This document shows positions 56,656-64,000 of a stretch of DNA of 64,000 nt, piece by piece. The DNA comes from Carboxylicivirga sp964602515 (GTDB lineage Bacteria > Bacteroidota > Bacteroidia > Bacteroidales > Marinilabiliaceae). The stretch covers positions 167,421-231,420 of the forward strand of contig CAZRRJ010000006.1 of the NCBI GenBank assembly GCA_964602515.1, written 5' to 3'. Numbering within the stretch: the first letter of the stretch is position 1; every line of letters begins with the position of its first letter. The position numbers and the translations under genes are program-made. The notes beneath the pieces were generated by a model. The model made no database searches, had not been told where the DNA came from, and was given only the letters and a program-made list of their open reading frames with translations.

Positions 56656-56686
56656 AAAAGGGTGTATCCTTACGAAACACCCTTTT
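56656..56686 (-). terminator. Terminator of the GT5/DUF4270 unit
   Basis: AAAAGGGTGT (56656-56665) and ACACCCTTTT (56677-56686) form a perfect 10-bp stem. It lies after the DUF4270 stop codon and before the DUF4954 gene, so those belong to separate transcripts. Confidence 0.85.
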
Positions 56687-56707
56687 AGCATTTATTTTAA
56701 TCTTTTA

Positions 56708-58447
56708 TTATAATCTCAACTGATACTTAAAGTACTTAATATTCATTTTCATCGGACGTTCTTTATTAGCACCACTAAATATTATTACGCGTTGAAAATT
56801 AGATGTTGGAGTTGTTGGTCCGATGTAAAACTCCTTCTCATTTAATTTTCCACCATCTTCATTACGCATAATATAATTGAAATAATCTGCACGCATAACA
56901 AAGTGATATAAATATTCCGTTTTCCCATCTTCTGAATACCTGATCCTTCTTTCTCCAATTCCTGTACGCTTTCCTTTAGAATCGACATCACTACCAAATA
57001 CAGGTGATGAGATTTTATTACCATTTACTATTGTAGAATAGATAGGATCTACAAGCTCACCCTTTTCATTTTTCCATTTAATAGTCAGTTGATCTGGTAT
57101 AGGGTAACGATACATACCTCCCTTGTCAGGTTCAGGGTAGTGTGTAGTATCTATTTCCATAAAAAATTCAACATTACTAACAATATTAAATTCTTTAGAA
57201 GCAAATGGTTCTACTTCGGCAGGGTCACCAATAGAATCTACCCAATTAATAATTTCTTCCGGTAATTGCATACGTGTATAAGCTCCTGCCATCCCCTGTA
57301 TATATAAGCGATCTGCCGTTGGTGTTTCAATATCCTCAGGATTTTCTATCTTAATATTAGAACTTAAGGTATGCTTATAACGGTTAAAACGAACATTCTC
57401 AACGTTAATTGGAAAAGTGTAAGTATATAATGACGTTGTGTCTCTAAGGTTGCCCGCTTTATTCTTATACTTATACTTTCGCGACAAGTGGATGGTTATA
57501 TTAGTTGCAATAGAACTTGATGTACTTAATAAATTGATTTTGGTTAAAGAACCTTCTGAATCATCATTCGAATCTAAACTTGCAGTTACATATAAACCAT
57601 TAAACACATCTTTGAATGCATTTGTTGATTTTAGTGTTGCTTCATCAAAATTAAAAAAGCGTTGTGTAATTTCATCATTAAGCTTAAAACTCCAGATCTT
57701 TGTTTTAGTTGTATGCCCATTAAAGCCATCACCCATAACAGTATCTACCTGTGGAACATTCCACAAGTATTGCGGTATACTTAGCAAACTGTCAGGATGT
57801 TTCCATAAGTTACCCCAATTTGTACTTCGTAAATCTACAGGCACTTCATAATTCGGATGAACTAATTCTTCAGCCAAAATAACACTTGGGTCATACATGC
57901 CATTAACATCGTGGTTATGAAAATATTCTTGGCTCGAATGACCTAATGGCGTATTCAATTCAAAAATCTTTACCTTCTGCTTCGAAAGCATATCGCCATA
58001 CCAATTATTAAACTGGTATTTAAGATTCAGAACCAAGCTATCTGCCTTCCATGTATCACTAAAAGCTGTGCTATTGTTATTAAACTTATAAAGGACAGTA
58101 TCCCTCTCTACTTCATTCTTAATATATTCAATTGAGAACTTAACTTCATTGCCGATTGAAAAATCAGTCAAGAAATCAGCTTTTGTTTGTCCAAACTGAG
58201 GATCATTAAATTCACCAATAACACCATAAGTAGCATCGCTTGTGCGTATACTTTCTCTTGCTACATTCCTGGTATCAAGCGTGTATCCATCATAATTTAA
58301 CCCTATTATCTTTTCACCATCAGGTAAAACGTCGCCCGGCATTCGTGCAGGTTTATCTTTACAAGCAATAGTTAAAGAAAGAAGGCCAATAAGAAGTAAT
58401 TGGCCTGCTGGATTAAAAAACTTTTTTTTAAAAGAATAATTCTTCAT
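56708..58447 (-). CDS. DUF4270 family lipoprotein
   Basis: A 579-residue lipoprotein with lipobox LTIAC (Cys near residue 29) after a long, positively charged N-terminus. The body is beta-rich with no recognised catalytic motif. It is a DUF4270 protein, a Bacteroidota family found next to the short glycogen-synthase-like gene and panC. It is likely an outer-membrane or surface lipoprotein of unknown ligand. Its start is 12 bp from the end of the upstream gene, so it is co-transcribed. Confidence 0.82.
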   Translation of the reverse strand: MKNYSFKKKFFNPAGQLLLIGLLSLTIACKDKPARMPGDVLPDGEKIIGLNYDGYTLDTRNVARESIRTSDATYGVIGEFNDPQFGQTKADFLTDFSIGNEVKFSIEYIKNEVERDTVLYKFNNNSTAFSDTWKADSLVLNLKYQFNNWYGDMLSKQKVKIFELNTPLGHSSQEYFHNHDVNGMYDPSVILAEELVHPNYEVPVDLRSTNWGNLWKHPDSLLSIPQYLWNVPQVDTVMGDGFNGHTTKTKIWSFKLNDEITQRFFNFDEATLKSTNAFKDVFNGLYVTASLDSNDDSEGSLTKINLLSTSSSIATNITIHLSRKYKYKNKAGNLRDTTSLYTYTFPINVENVRFNRYKHTLSSNIKIENPEDIETPTADRLYIQGMAGAYTRMQLPEEIINWVDSIGDPAEVEPFASKEFNIVSNVEFFMEIDTTHYPEPDKGGMYRYPIPDQLTIKWKNEKGELVDPIYSTIVNGNKISSPVFGSDVDSKGKRTGIGERRIRYSEDGKTEYLYHFVMRADYFNYIMRNEDGGKLNEKEFYIGPTTPTSNFQRVIIFSGANKERPMKMNIKYFKYQLRL

Positions 58448-58459
58448 AAGTTCTTCTTG

Positions 58460-59266
58460 TTAATCAAGCAACGAATCGTAAAAACCATTATAAGCGCTAA
58501 CATAGCTTTCTTCATCGTGATAATCCAAAAATGGCTTTCCCGATTGTTTTATAAAATCACTTAATTCAGGATTTATTGTTTCACTTCCCTGAATAACACC
58601 ATCTGACATAGAAATAGCTAACTTAGATAAACTAACATAGTCATTCGCCTCTAACACTTCCAGGTCGCTATCTTTTACCCCTTCCAGTTTTAATTTTTCT
58701 TTAAAGTTATCACTCCATTGATTACTAAAGTCATCGTTATATATAGTATACACAACTTTAGAATTAGCAAAGTGCGGATCTTCATTCATTGCCTTTTTAA
58801 TATATAAAGGAGCTAAAGCTGTAAACCATCCGTTACAATGAACCACATCCGGTGCCCATCGTAATTTCTTTGTTGTTTCTAACACTCCACGGGCAAAGAA
58901 GATTGTACGCTCATCATTATCATCAAACTCATTCCCGTCAGCATCAACTAAAGTACATTTACGCTGAAAGTAATCCTCATTATCGATAAAATATACCTGC
59001 ATACGTGCAGCCTGAATAGATGCTACCTTAATAATTAGCGGATGATCTGTGTCGTCAATTATCAGATTCATCCCTGAAAGACGAATCACTTCATGCAATT
59101 GGTTTCTACGTTCGTTTATACAACCAAAACGAGGCATAAAAGTTCTGATTTCTTTACCTTGTTCTTGTATTCCTTGTGGGAGATAACGACCTTTTTTTGA
59201 CATTTCTGTCTCAGGTAAATACGGTGTTATTTCTTGGGAGATGAATAAGACTTTTGCTTTTTCCAT
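58460..59266 (-). CDS. Short GT5 starch/glycogen-synthase-like protein (N-terminal domain only)
   Basis: A 268-residue protein matching only the N-terminal half of GT5 glycogen synthases: KVLFISQEITPYLPETEMSKK at the start, then DVVHCNGWFTALAPLY (the DVVHxHDW region). The KxGG nucleotide-sugar loop of active enzymes is replaced, reading SKKGRYLPQG, and the second GT-B domain is absent. It is therefore unlikely to make glycogen and could bind ADP-sugar or a polysaccharide instead. The same short form beside DUF4270 is widespread in Bacteroidota. The ATG at 59266 is preferred over one at 59329, which adds a hydrophobic stretch and overlaps the promoter. Confidence 0.82.
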   Translation of the reverse strand: MEKAKVLFISQEITPYLPETEMSKKGRYLPQGIQEQGKEIRTFMPRFGCINERRNQLHEVIRLSGMNLIIDDTDHPLIIKVASIQAARMQVYFIDNEDYFQRKCTLVDADGNEFDDNDERTIFFARGVLETTKKLRWAPDVVHCNGWFTALAPLYIKKAMNEDPHFANSKVVYTIYNDDFSNQWSDNFKEKLKLEGVKDSDLEVLEANDYVSLSKLAISMSDGVIQGSETINPELSDFIKQSGKPFLDYHDEESYVSAYNGFYDSLLD

Positions 59267-59299
59267 TATATTATACTGGTAGAATATTTTTAGCAAGCG

Positions 59300-59330
59300 C
59301 AAAAGTACGAAAAATATACCACTCAACAAA
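59300..59330 (-). promoter_or_regulatory. Promoter of the GT5/DUF4270 unit
   Basis: On the minus strand TTTG (59327-59330), a 19-nt spacer and TACTTTTG (59300-59307) fully match the Bacteroidota consensus. It overlaps the possible upstream start at 59329 and so supports the ATG at 59266. Confidence 0.78.
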
Positions 59331-59422
59331 CAAACCCATTGTCTACGTCGTGGAGTTAGTTCAATAAAAAATTCAGCTATTCGTCATGACAGGCTTATTT
59401 AGACAAGGTTTTTAAATAATCT

Positions 59423-59455
59423 TTTGCTTTTTTTGATACCTTTTTTATTACTTTG
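59423..59455 (+). promoter_or_regulatory. Promoter of panC-panD
   Basis: TTTG (59423-59426), a 21-nt spacer and TTACTTTG (59448-59455) match the consensus with one deviation. The leader to panC is about 65 nt. Confidence 0.7.
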
Positions 59456-59527
59456 CCCTGCAAAATTTCATCGGCCTATTTAAATCTTGTTAATACTTGT
59501 TTATGTGCTGATTAAGTTCATTTAACC

Positions 59528-60388
59528 ATGAAAGTAATTCATTCAGTTGCTGATCTGCAATATTTTTTAAATCAAGCAGATAATAAAGGTAAAACCATTG
59601 GATTTGTTCCAACTATGGGCGCTTTACACAACGGACATCTTAATCTTGTTAAGCAAGCCGGACAGGAATCTGACCTTGTTGTTGTAAGTATTTTTGTTAA
59701 CCCCACTCAGTTCAACAATGCCAAGGATTTAGAGCGTTACCCTCGTGATATAGAAAAAGATTTAGATGCTTTAAATACGGTAACATGCGATATTGTGTTT
59801 ACGCCAGATGTTAAAGAAGTGTACCCTGAAAAAGATATCCGTACTTTTAAGTTTGGTAACCTTGAAACTGTTATGGAGGGAAAATTTCGCCCCGGCCATT
59901 TTAATGGTGTTGCACAGGTTGTAAGCCGCCTATTTGATATAGTAAAGCCTCATAAAGCATTTTTTGGCCTTAAAGATTTTCAACAATTGGCCATTGTACG
60001 GGCTATGGTAAAACAGCTACAATTAGCTGTGGAAATTATAGCATGTAATACTGTTAGGGAAGCAGACGGACTAGCAATGAGCTCGCGCAATATGTTACTA
60101 AGTGATAAGCAACGAAAAAATGCTCCTGCAATTGCTCGTTCTTTATCCGAATCTTGTAACTTTGTGCCCGAAACAACGGTAGAAAGGATCAAAAACAAAG
60201 TAGCACAAACAATTAATGCTACAGAGGGGTTAGAAGTTGAATACTTTGAAATTGTTGATGGATACACCTTGCAACGTGTTGACAACTGGCATGAGAGTAA
60301 TTACATTGTTGGTTGTATAGCAGTTTTTGCGGGTGAAATAAGGTTGATAGATAACGTAACATACAAAAATACGGATCATGAATGTTGA
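59528..60388 (+). CDS. panC: Pantothenate synthetase
   Basis: PanC joins pantoate and beta-alanine with ATP in coenzyme A synthesis. The 286-residue class I-like nucleotidyltransferase has FVPTMGALHNGH (the HxGH motif as HNGH), VSIFVNPTQF, and the SSRN equivalent in MSSRNMLLS. It starts at the ATG at 59528 and overlaps panD by 11 bp. Confidence 0.97.
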   Translation: MKVIHSVADLQYFLNQADNKGKTIGFVPTMGALHNGHLNLVKQAGQESDLVVVSIFVNPTQFNNAKDLERYPRDIEKDLDALNTVTCDIVFTPDVKEVYPEKDIRTFKFGNLETVMEGKFRPGHFNGVAQVVSRLFDIVKPHKAFFGLKDFQQLAIVRAMVKQLQLAVEIIACNTVREADGLAMSSRNMLLSDKQRKNAPAIARSLSESCNFVPETTVERIKNKVAQTINATEGLEVEYFEIVDGYTLQRVDNWHESNYIVGCIAVFAGEIRLIDNVTYKNTDHEC

Positions 60389-60728
60389 GGTTGTAAAATC
60401 TAAATTGCACAATGTTTCAGTAACAGAGGCAAATCTGAATTATGTTGGGAGCATAACCATAGATGAAGATTTAATGGAGGCTGCCAATATAATTGAAAAT
60501 GAAAAGGTTCAGGTTGTTAACAATAACAATGGAGAACGCCTTGAAACATATGTAATTAAAGGAGAAAGAGGTTCTGGTGTAATCTGTCTTAATGGAGCAG
60601 CTGCACGTAAAGTCGCAGTTGGCGATGTTATCATTATTATTACTTATTGTCATATGCAACTTGAAGAAGCTAAGCAATTTAAACCAACGTTTATATTCCC
60701 TGATACGGCAACAAACGCATTGGTCTAA
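60378..60728 (+). CDS. panD: Aspartate 1-decarboxylase
   Basis: PanD makes beta-alanine from aspartate, feeding PanC. The 116-residue proenzyme self-cleaves between Gly24 and Ser25 (YVGSITID) to create the pyruvoyl group. The gene overlaps the end of panC by 11 bp, so supply of both PanC substrate branches is coupled. No panB is seen in the window. It is followed by a terminator. Confidence 0.97.
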   Translation: MNVEVVKSKLHNVSVTEANLNYVGSITIDEDLMEAANIIENEKVQVVNNNNGERLETYVIKGERGSGVICLNGAAARKVAVGDVIIIITYCHMQLEEAKQFKPTFIFPDTATNALV

Positions 60729-60755
60729 AATTTTATCTGTTAAAATATTAAAATG

Positions 60756-60795
60756 AACCCCGGCATCAACCGGGGTTTTATTATTTTTATACTTT
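60756..60795 (+). terminator. panC-panD terminator
   Basis: AACCCCGG (60756-60763) and CCGGGGTT (60770-60777) form a perfect 8-bp, GC-rich stem with a 6-nt loop and a T-rich tail. Confidence 0.92.
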
Positions 60796-60828
60796 TAGTC
60801 AAGTATTTATTTGCTTATCACAATTTCA

Positions 60829-61323
60829 ATGACAGAATTAAATAAGATTATTAATAAAATAAAGGATCGAAAAGATGCCGAAGCGGTAGTAAAAGAATGG
60901 ACATTAGATGGTGAAAAAATAGCCTTCACAAATGGTTGTTTTGATATTGTACATCGTGGACATATCGATTATTTATCAAAAGCTAAAGATTTAGGTACCA
61001 AGCTGGTTTTAGGCTTAAATACTGATGCTTCGGTACAACGCCTGAAAGGGCCACAACGCCCGGTTGTTGATGAGCAAAGCAGGGCAATTTTAATGGCTGC
61101 ACTTCAATTTATAGATTTAGTTGTTTTCTTTGATGAGGATACACCTTATGAATTAATAAAGAGTTTGCAACCTGATATTTTAGTAAAAGGAAGTGATTAT
61201 AAAGCAGAAGACATTGTAGGGTATGATATTCTAATGGCTAAAGGTGGAAAAGTAGAAACAATTGATTTTGTGGAAGGTTTCTCAACCTCATCCATTGTAG
61301 AGAAAATTAAAACATCAATGTAA
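60829..61323 (+). CDS. rfaE2: D-glycero-beta-D-manno-heptose 1-phosphate adenylyltransferase-like protein
   Basis: A 164-residue single nucleotidyltransferase domain like the C-terminal half of HldE (RfaE2). The motif is FTNGCFDIVHRGHIDYL (HRGH), followed by LVLGLNTDASVQRLKG and GSDYKAEDIVG. It should adenylate heptose 1-phosphate for lipopolysaccharide heptose. The ATG at 60829 is used because the upstream in-frame ATG at 60811 adds residues outside the family. The stop is 1 bp from radA. Confidence 0.88.
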   Translation: MTELNKIINKIKDRKDAEAVVKEWTLDGEKIAFTNGCFDIVHRGHIDYLSKAKDLGTKLVLGLNTDASVQRLKGPQRPVVDEQSRAILMAALQFIDLVVFFDEDTPYELIKSLQPDILVKGSDYKAEDIVGYDILMAKGGKVETIDFVEGFSTSSIVEKIKTSM

Positions 61324-61324
61324 A

Positions 61325-62692
61325 ATGGCCAAAACAAAATCAGTTTTCGTTTGCCAGAACTGTGGTAATGAATCGCCCAAATGGGAAGGTAAATGCTATG
61401 CTTGCAATGAATGGAATACCTTTGTTGAAGAAACTAAAATAACAGGTAAAGTAAAAAACAACCGGCCCGGAACAGTCATTTCGGAACGAACAAAACCCAT
61501 GCCGGTCTCTAAAGTATCTGTTGAAGAATTACCACGCCTTGGCACTGGCAACGAAGAACTTGACCGTGTATTGGGTGGAGGACTAGTTCCGGGAGCTATG
61601 GTGCTGATTGGTGGAGAACCCGGCATAGGTAAATCTACTCTGGTACTGCAAACAGCACTAAATCTACCTAATGTAAAAGTACTATATGTGTCGGGCGAAG
61701 AAAGCCCGCAACAGATTAAATTACGGGCTGATCGCATTTCATCTGTTGCGGCCGACAACTGCCATGTAGTAAGCGAAGTGTTAGTTGAACATATTTTAAA
61801 GCACATTGATAATGAAAAGCCGGATGTGTTGGTTATTGATAGTGTTCAAACACTGGAAACAGAGCGCATTGAATCTGCCCCAGGCAGTGTTTCGCAAATA
61901 CGAGAATGCACTGCTACCATTTTACGTGTTTGCAAAGAAAAACATATCCCGGTATTTCTTATTGGGCATATTACAAAAGAAGGGAGCCTTGCCGGTCCCA
62001 AAGTATTAGAGCATATGGTTGATGTTGTTCTCCAGTTTGAAGGAGACCGCCATCATATGTATCGCATTTTACGTTCGATTAAAAATCGTTTTGGCTCAAC
62101 CAATGAAATTGGCATTTTTGAAATGCTTGGCACCGGGCTTCGCGAGGTAAGTAATCCATCTGAATTACTACTAGCTACCCAACAAAAACAAATGAGTGGA
62201 ATCGCCATATCAGCCGCCTTAGAAGGTGTACGTCCATTCTTAATAGAAATACAAGCCTTAGCCAGTACAGCTGCTTACCAAAACCCTCAACGCTCTGTAA
62301 CAGGTTTTGACTTACGACGCCTTAACATGCTGTTGGCCGTATTAGAAAAGCGGGCTGGCTTTAAACTGGCTGCTAAAGATGTTTTTCTTAATATAGCTGG
62401 AGGTCTTAAAGTGAATGATCCTGCTATTGATTTAGCGGTTATTACAGCAATATTATCATCGAATATGGATATGACAGTATCTCCGGATGTTTGTATGACC
62501 GGAGAAGTGGGACTTTCGGGTGAAATTCGTCCCGTTACTCGTTTAGATCAACGCATTGGGGAAGCTGCCAAACTTGGGTTTAAAACCATTATTATTCCAT
62601 CTTTTGTGAAGGGAATAAACTTATCGGGCTATGATATCCAGGTTGTTAAGGCTAGTAAAATTGAAGAGGCTTTTAAATTTCTATTTGCTTAG
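61325..62692 (+). CDS. radA: DNA repair protein RadA
   Basis: RadA helps branch migration in recombination. The 455-residue protein has, in order: an N-terminal zinc finger (CQNCGNESPKWEGKCYAC), a RecA-like ATPase with Walker A GGEPGIGKST, the RadA-specific KNRFG motif, and a C-terminal Lon-protease-like domain. It is the second gene of a unit started by rfaE2, with a 1-bp gap, and a GNAT gene follows after 32 bp. Confidence 0.97.
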   Translation: MAKTKSVFVCQNCGNESPKWEGKCYACNEWNTFVEETKITGKVKNNRPGTVISERTKPMPVSKVSVEELPRLGTGNEELDRVLGGGLVPGAMVLIGGEPGIGKSTLVLQTALNLPNVKVLYVSGEESPQQIKLRADRISSVAADNCHVVSEVLVEHILKHIDNEKPDVLVIDSVQTLETERIESAPGSVSQIRECTATILRVCKEKHIPVFLIGHITKEGSLAGPKVLEHMVDVVLQFEGDRHHMYRILRSIKNRFGSTNEIGIFEMLGTGLREVSNPSELLLATQQKQMSGIAISAALEGVRPFLIEIQALASTAAYQNPQRSVTGFDLRRLNMLLAVLEKRAGFKLAAKDVFLNIAGGLKVNDPAIDLAVITAILSSNMDMTVSPDVCMTGEVGLSGEIRPVTRLDQRIGEAAKLGFKTIIIPSFVKGINLSGYDIQVVKASKIEEAFKFLFA

Positions 62693-62724
62693 TTTCTTAT
62701 GTAAGATAAATTAAAGTGAAAGAC

Positions 62725-63264
62725 ATGAGTAATACACTAAAATACATCCGGATTCACTCTGTAAACGATCCTTTGTTTGACAAAGCATGGGCCTTATACG
62801 AGCAATCATTCCCCCTGAACGAGCGGCGAATGTTAAGTTCGCAAAAACAACTATTTTTTCTTTCAAATTATCATTTTGAAGTAATCCTTTACCTTGATAA
62901 TTTTATCGGTTTTATTCACTGGTGGGATTTTGACAAGGTCAGGTTTGTTGAATACCTGGCAACAACCCCTGATATTCGCGGTAAAGGATTAGGCAGTCAA
63001 ATTATTAAACAGTTTCAAAAAAAAGACAAGCGTTCTGTGCTATTGGAAGTAGACCTACCTACCGATGATATAAGCATAAGACGTATTAAGTTATACGAGG
63101 GGCTTGGTTTTATCCTTAATCATCATAACTATCAGCAACCAGCTTTACAAGAAAATACACAACCTGTAGATTTACGCTTAATGTCATATCCGATGTGTTT
63201 ATCTGAAACCGATATAAAAGACTTTATAAAAGAATGCCATCCTGTTCTATATACATTAAGATAA
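62725..63264 (+). CDS. GNAT family N-acetyltransferase
   Basis: A 179-residue acetyltransferase. The acetyl-CoA loop is in TPDIRGKGLGSQIIK (the Q/RxxGxG/A pattern as RGKGLGS), and the late LYEGLGFIL stretch is typical. The substrate is unknown. An upstream in-frame GTG at 62716 could add three residues, but the ATG at 62725 is preferred. It follows radA by 32 bp on the same strand. Confidence 0.87.
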   Translation: MSNTLKYIRIHSVNDPLFDKAWALYEQSFPLNERRMLSSQKQLFFLSNYHFEVILYLDNFIGFIHWWDFDKVRFVEYLATTPDIRGKGLGSQIIKQFQKKDKRSVLLEVDLPTDDISIRRIKLYEGLGFILNHHNYQQPALQENTQPVDLRLMSYPMCLSETDIKDFIKECHPVLYTLR

Positions 63265-63265
63265 A

Positions 63266-63482
63266 CTATCCATAAGAATACAGGCAGTAATAGTAATAAC
63301 TTCTCTGTGTAATATTGTTTTCTTCGCTAAAGGTATGACGCAAGCGAAATACACCATGGGCCAACTCATGGGCGAGGGTTTGTATATCGCCATTGTTGTA
63401 GATAAAGCCAAAATAAAGCTTGTCAATACCAGTATTATTTAAATTAAACTTTTTTTCGTTCCTGAATACTCCTCAAATTCCT
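63266..63482 (-). pseudogene. Fragment of a Bacteroidota HExxH toxin-like metalloprotease
   Basis: The minus strand reads, in one frame without an ATG, FNLNNTGIDKLYFGFIY, then DIQTLAHELAHGVFRLRHTF and SEEN, before drifting into non-family sequence and a stop at 63266. The HELAH zinc site followed by HGVFRLRHTFS is seen in large secreted proteins of Bacteroidota that often carry polymorphic-toxin C-termini. The missing start and the loss of the usual downstream aspartate-rich motif show it is a remnant. It overlaps the 3' end of the gene at 63439. Confidence 0.6.
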
Positions 63483-63708
63483 CTATTAATTGAAGAATGA
63501 CACTTGTAATGCGACCACTTCTACTAATAATATATTGCCGGGAGAAATAATAGGCCAATAAAATACCAAACCACCAAAATGTGCCTTGTCCTTTATAAAA
63601 CGGTACATAAACCCAATATAAAACACTACTTATTATGACAGAAACTATAAATACTATTTCAAACACATTCTTTCGCATATACCATATACGCCTTGGCAAC
63701 CACCTCAA
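63439..63708 (-). CDS. Small membrane protein, unrecognised
   Basis: An 89-residue protein with two hydrophobic segments (about 17-36 and 42-60). A basic N-terminus (MRWLPRRIWYMRK) precedes them and an acidic tail follows. I do not recognise a family. It lies 8 bp downstream of the 63-residue gene on the same strand and overlaps the remnant at 63266-63482. Size, topology and position next to a toxin-like fragment are compatible with an immunity protein, but this is inference. It may start at an internal ATG near residue 11. Confidence 0.5.
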   Translation of the reverse strand: MRWLPRRIWYMRKNVFEIVFIVSVIISSVLYWVYVPFYKGQGTFWWFGILLAYYFSRQYIISRSGRITSVILQLIEEFEEYSGTKKSLI

Positions 63709-63716
63709 ATGCTCGC

Positions 63717-63908
63717 TTATAAAACTGTAATTCTTTCTTTCTTTAGTAATTTACGTACAGTATAATATTCATTTATTATTTTTGAATCCCACTCACATAA
63801 CCATATCTTACGGTCATAGTGAAGAACATAATTGAGCTCTGTATCTAAAAAGCTTTTTAATGTCCTAATCATTTCATTTGGACTCTTCTTTTTACTATTA
63901 TTTACCAT
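63717..63908 (-). CDS. Small soluble protein, unrecognised
   Basis: A 63-residue, lysine-rich protein beginning MVNNSKKKSPNEMIR, probably helical, with no membrane segment. No family is recognised. It precedes the two-segment membrane protein by 8 bp, so both are likely one transcript. The region near the window edge is not long enough to show further context. Confidence 0.45.
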   Translation of the reverse strand: MVNNSKKKSPNEMIRTLKSFLDTELNYVLHYDRKIWLCEWDSKIINEYYTVRKLLKKERITVL

Positions 63909-63952
63909 GCTATTTCTATCTGGTTAATGTATTTATCTGTTTTCACCCCGCT

Positions 63953-63997
63953 AAGCGTAGCGTCTCGCTACGTTTTATCAAACCAGGCCTCTGGCCT
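63953..63997. repeat. Two adjacent hairpins with TCT loops
   Basis: AAGCGTAGCG (63953-63962) pairs with CGCTACGTTT (63966-63975) around TCT, one pair being G-U. AGGCC (63985-63989) pairs with GGCCT (63993-63997), also around TCT. The first has a T tail on the plus strand. No plus-strand gene ends here, so a repeat element is more likely than a gene terminator. Confidence 0.5.
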
Positions 63998-64000
63998 AAT

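Noticed and set aside
58460..59266. Truncation of a normal glycogen synthase by a frameshift
   Set aside because: The stop is followed directly by the intact DUF4270 gene and no second-domain text is found in any frame. The short form looks stable, not broken.
1..64000. CRISPR arrays, insertion sequences, prophage or integrases
   Set aside because: No regularly spaced repeats, transposase motifs, terminal repeats or phage genes were seen on either strand. The only long exact repeats are the three tRNA-Glu genes.

Overview
The window is about 64 kb of an AT-rich chromosome from a member of the phylum Bacteroidota, most likely a Marinilabiliales/Bacteroidales-type, free-living or marine anaerobe or facultative anaerobe (the order is inference). 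The phylum call rests on three things: several sites fit the Bacteroidota promoter pattern TTTG-N18-21-TAnnTTTG; strong Shine-Dalgarno sequences are scarce; and the gene families include DUF4270, DUF4271, DUF6048/DUF6452, DUF4954, an HU-CCDC81/SPOR protein, a Wzi-type capsule protein, M16 pairs and a short GT5 'glycogen synthase' next to panC. No prophage, insertion sequence or CRISPR array is visible. Most of the window is housekeeping chromosome.

Layout. 0.2-1.7 kb: radC, then a minus-strand unit of three identical tRNA-Glu(UUC) genes with rpsT between them. 1.8-3.3 kb: metK behind a structured leader that looks like a SAM-sensing riboswitch. 3.4-7.7 kb: a small surface-polysaccharide group (Wzi, a sugar aminotransferase, a UDP-sugar 6-dehydrogenase). 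8.2-15.2 kb: dxs, an OmpA-like lipoprotein, a radical SAM/SPASM protein, a hybrid histidine kinase and frr. 15.6-19.1 kb: the succinate dehydrogenase/fumarate reductase operon. 19.5-28.5 kb: an unrecognised protein, a CPBP protease, upp, folK, sppA, lpxK, a purine nucleoside phosphorylase, a reductase, an OsmC protein and riboflavin synthase. 28.6-29.8 kb: a three-times frameshifted nucleotidylyltransferase/GHMP-kinase pseudogene. 30-40 kb: a minus-strand run of rhodanese, LPP20-like protein, recX, aldehyde dehydrogenase, yidD-rnpA, hemD, DUF4271, LOG protein, RclC-like protein, glutaminase and DUF6048/DUF6452. 40-49 kb: a pair of M16 proteins, alaS, an M23 peptidase and an HU/SPOR protein. 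49-54.5 kb: galE, rfbB, glmS and nagB. 54.5-62.7 kb: DUF4954, DUF4270, short GT5, panC-panD, rfaE2-like and radA. 62.7-64 kb: a GNAT protein, then a decayed metalloprotease/toxin-like fragment with two small orphan genes.

Functional threads. Envelope sugar supply recurs (UDP-sugar dehydrogenase, aminotransferase, galE, rfbB, glmS/nagB, lpxK, a heptose-phosphate adenylyltransferase), but as scattered single genes, not one capsule locus. Cofactor and nucleotide genes form a second theme (metK, dxs, folK, ribE, panC/D, hemD, upp, purine phosphorylase). Envelope proteases are a third (SppA, CPBP, M16 pair, M23).

Most worth checking: the metK leader, whose closing helix and core words resemble SAM-I riboswitches but with a very short P2 region; the decayed bifunctional sugar-activation gene; the decayed toxin-like fragment and small genes at the right edge; and the conserved but apparently catalytically degenerate short GT5 protein. 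I did not find a clearly new defence or mobile system.
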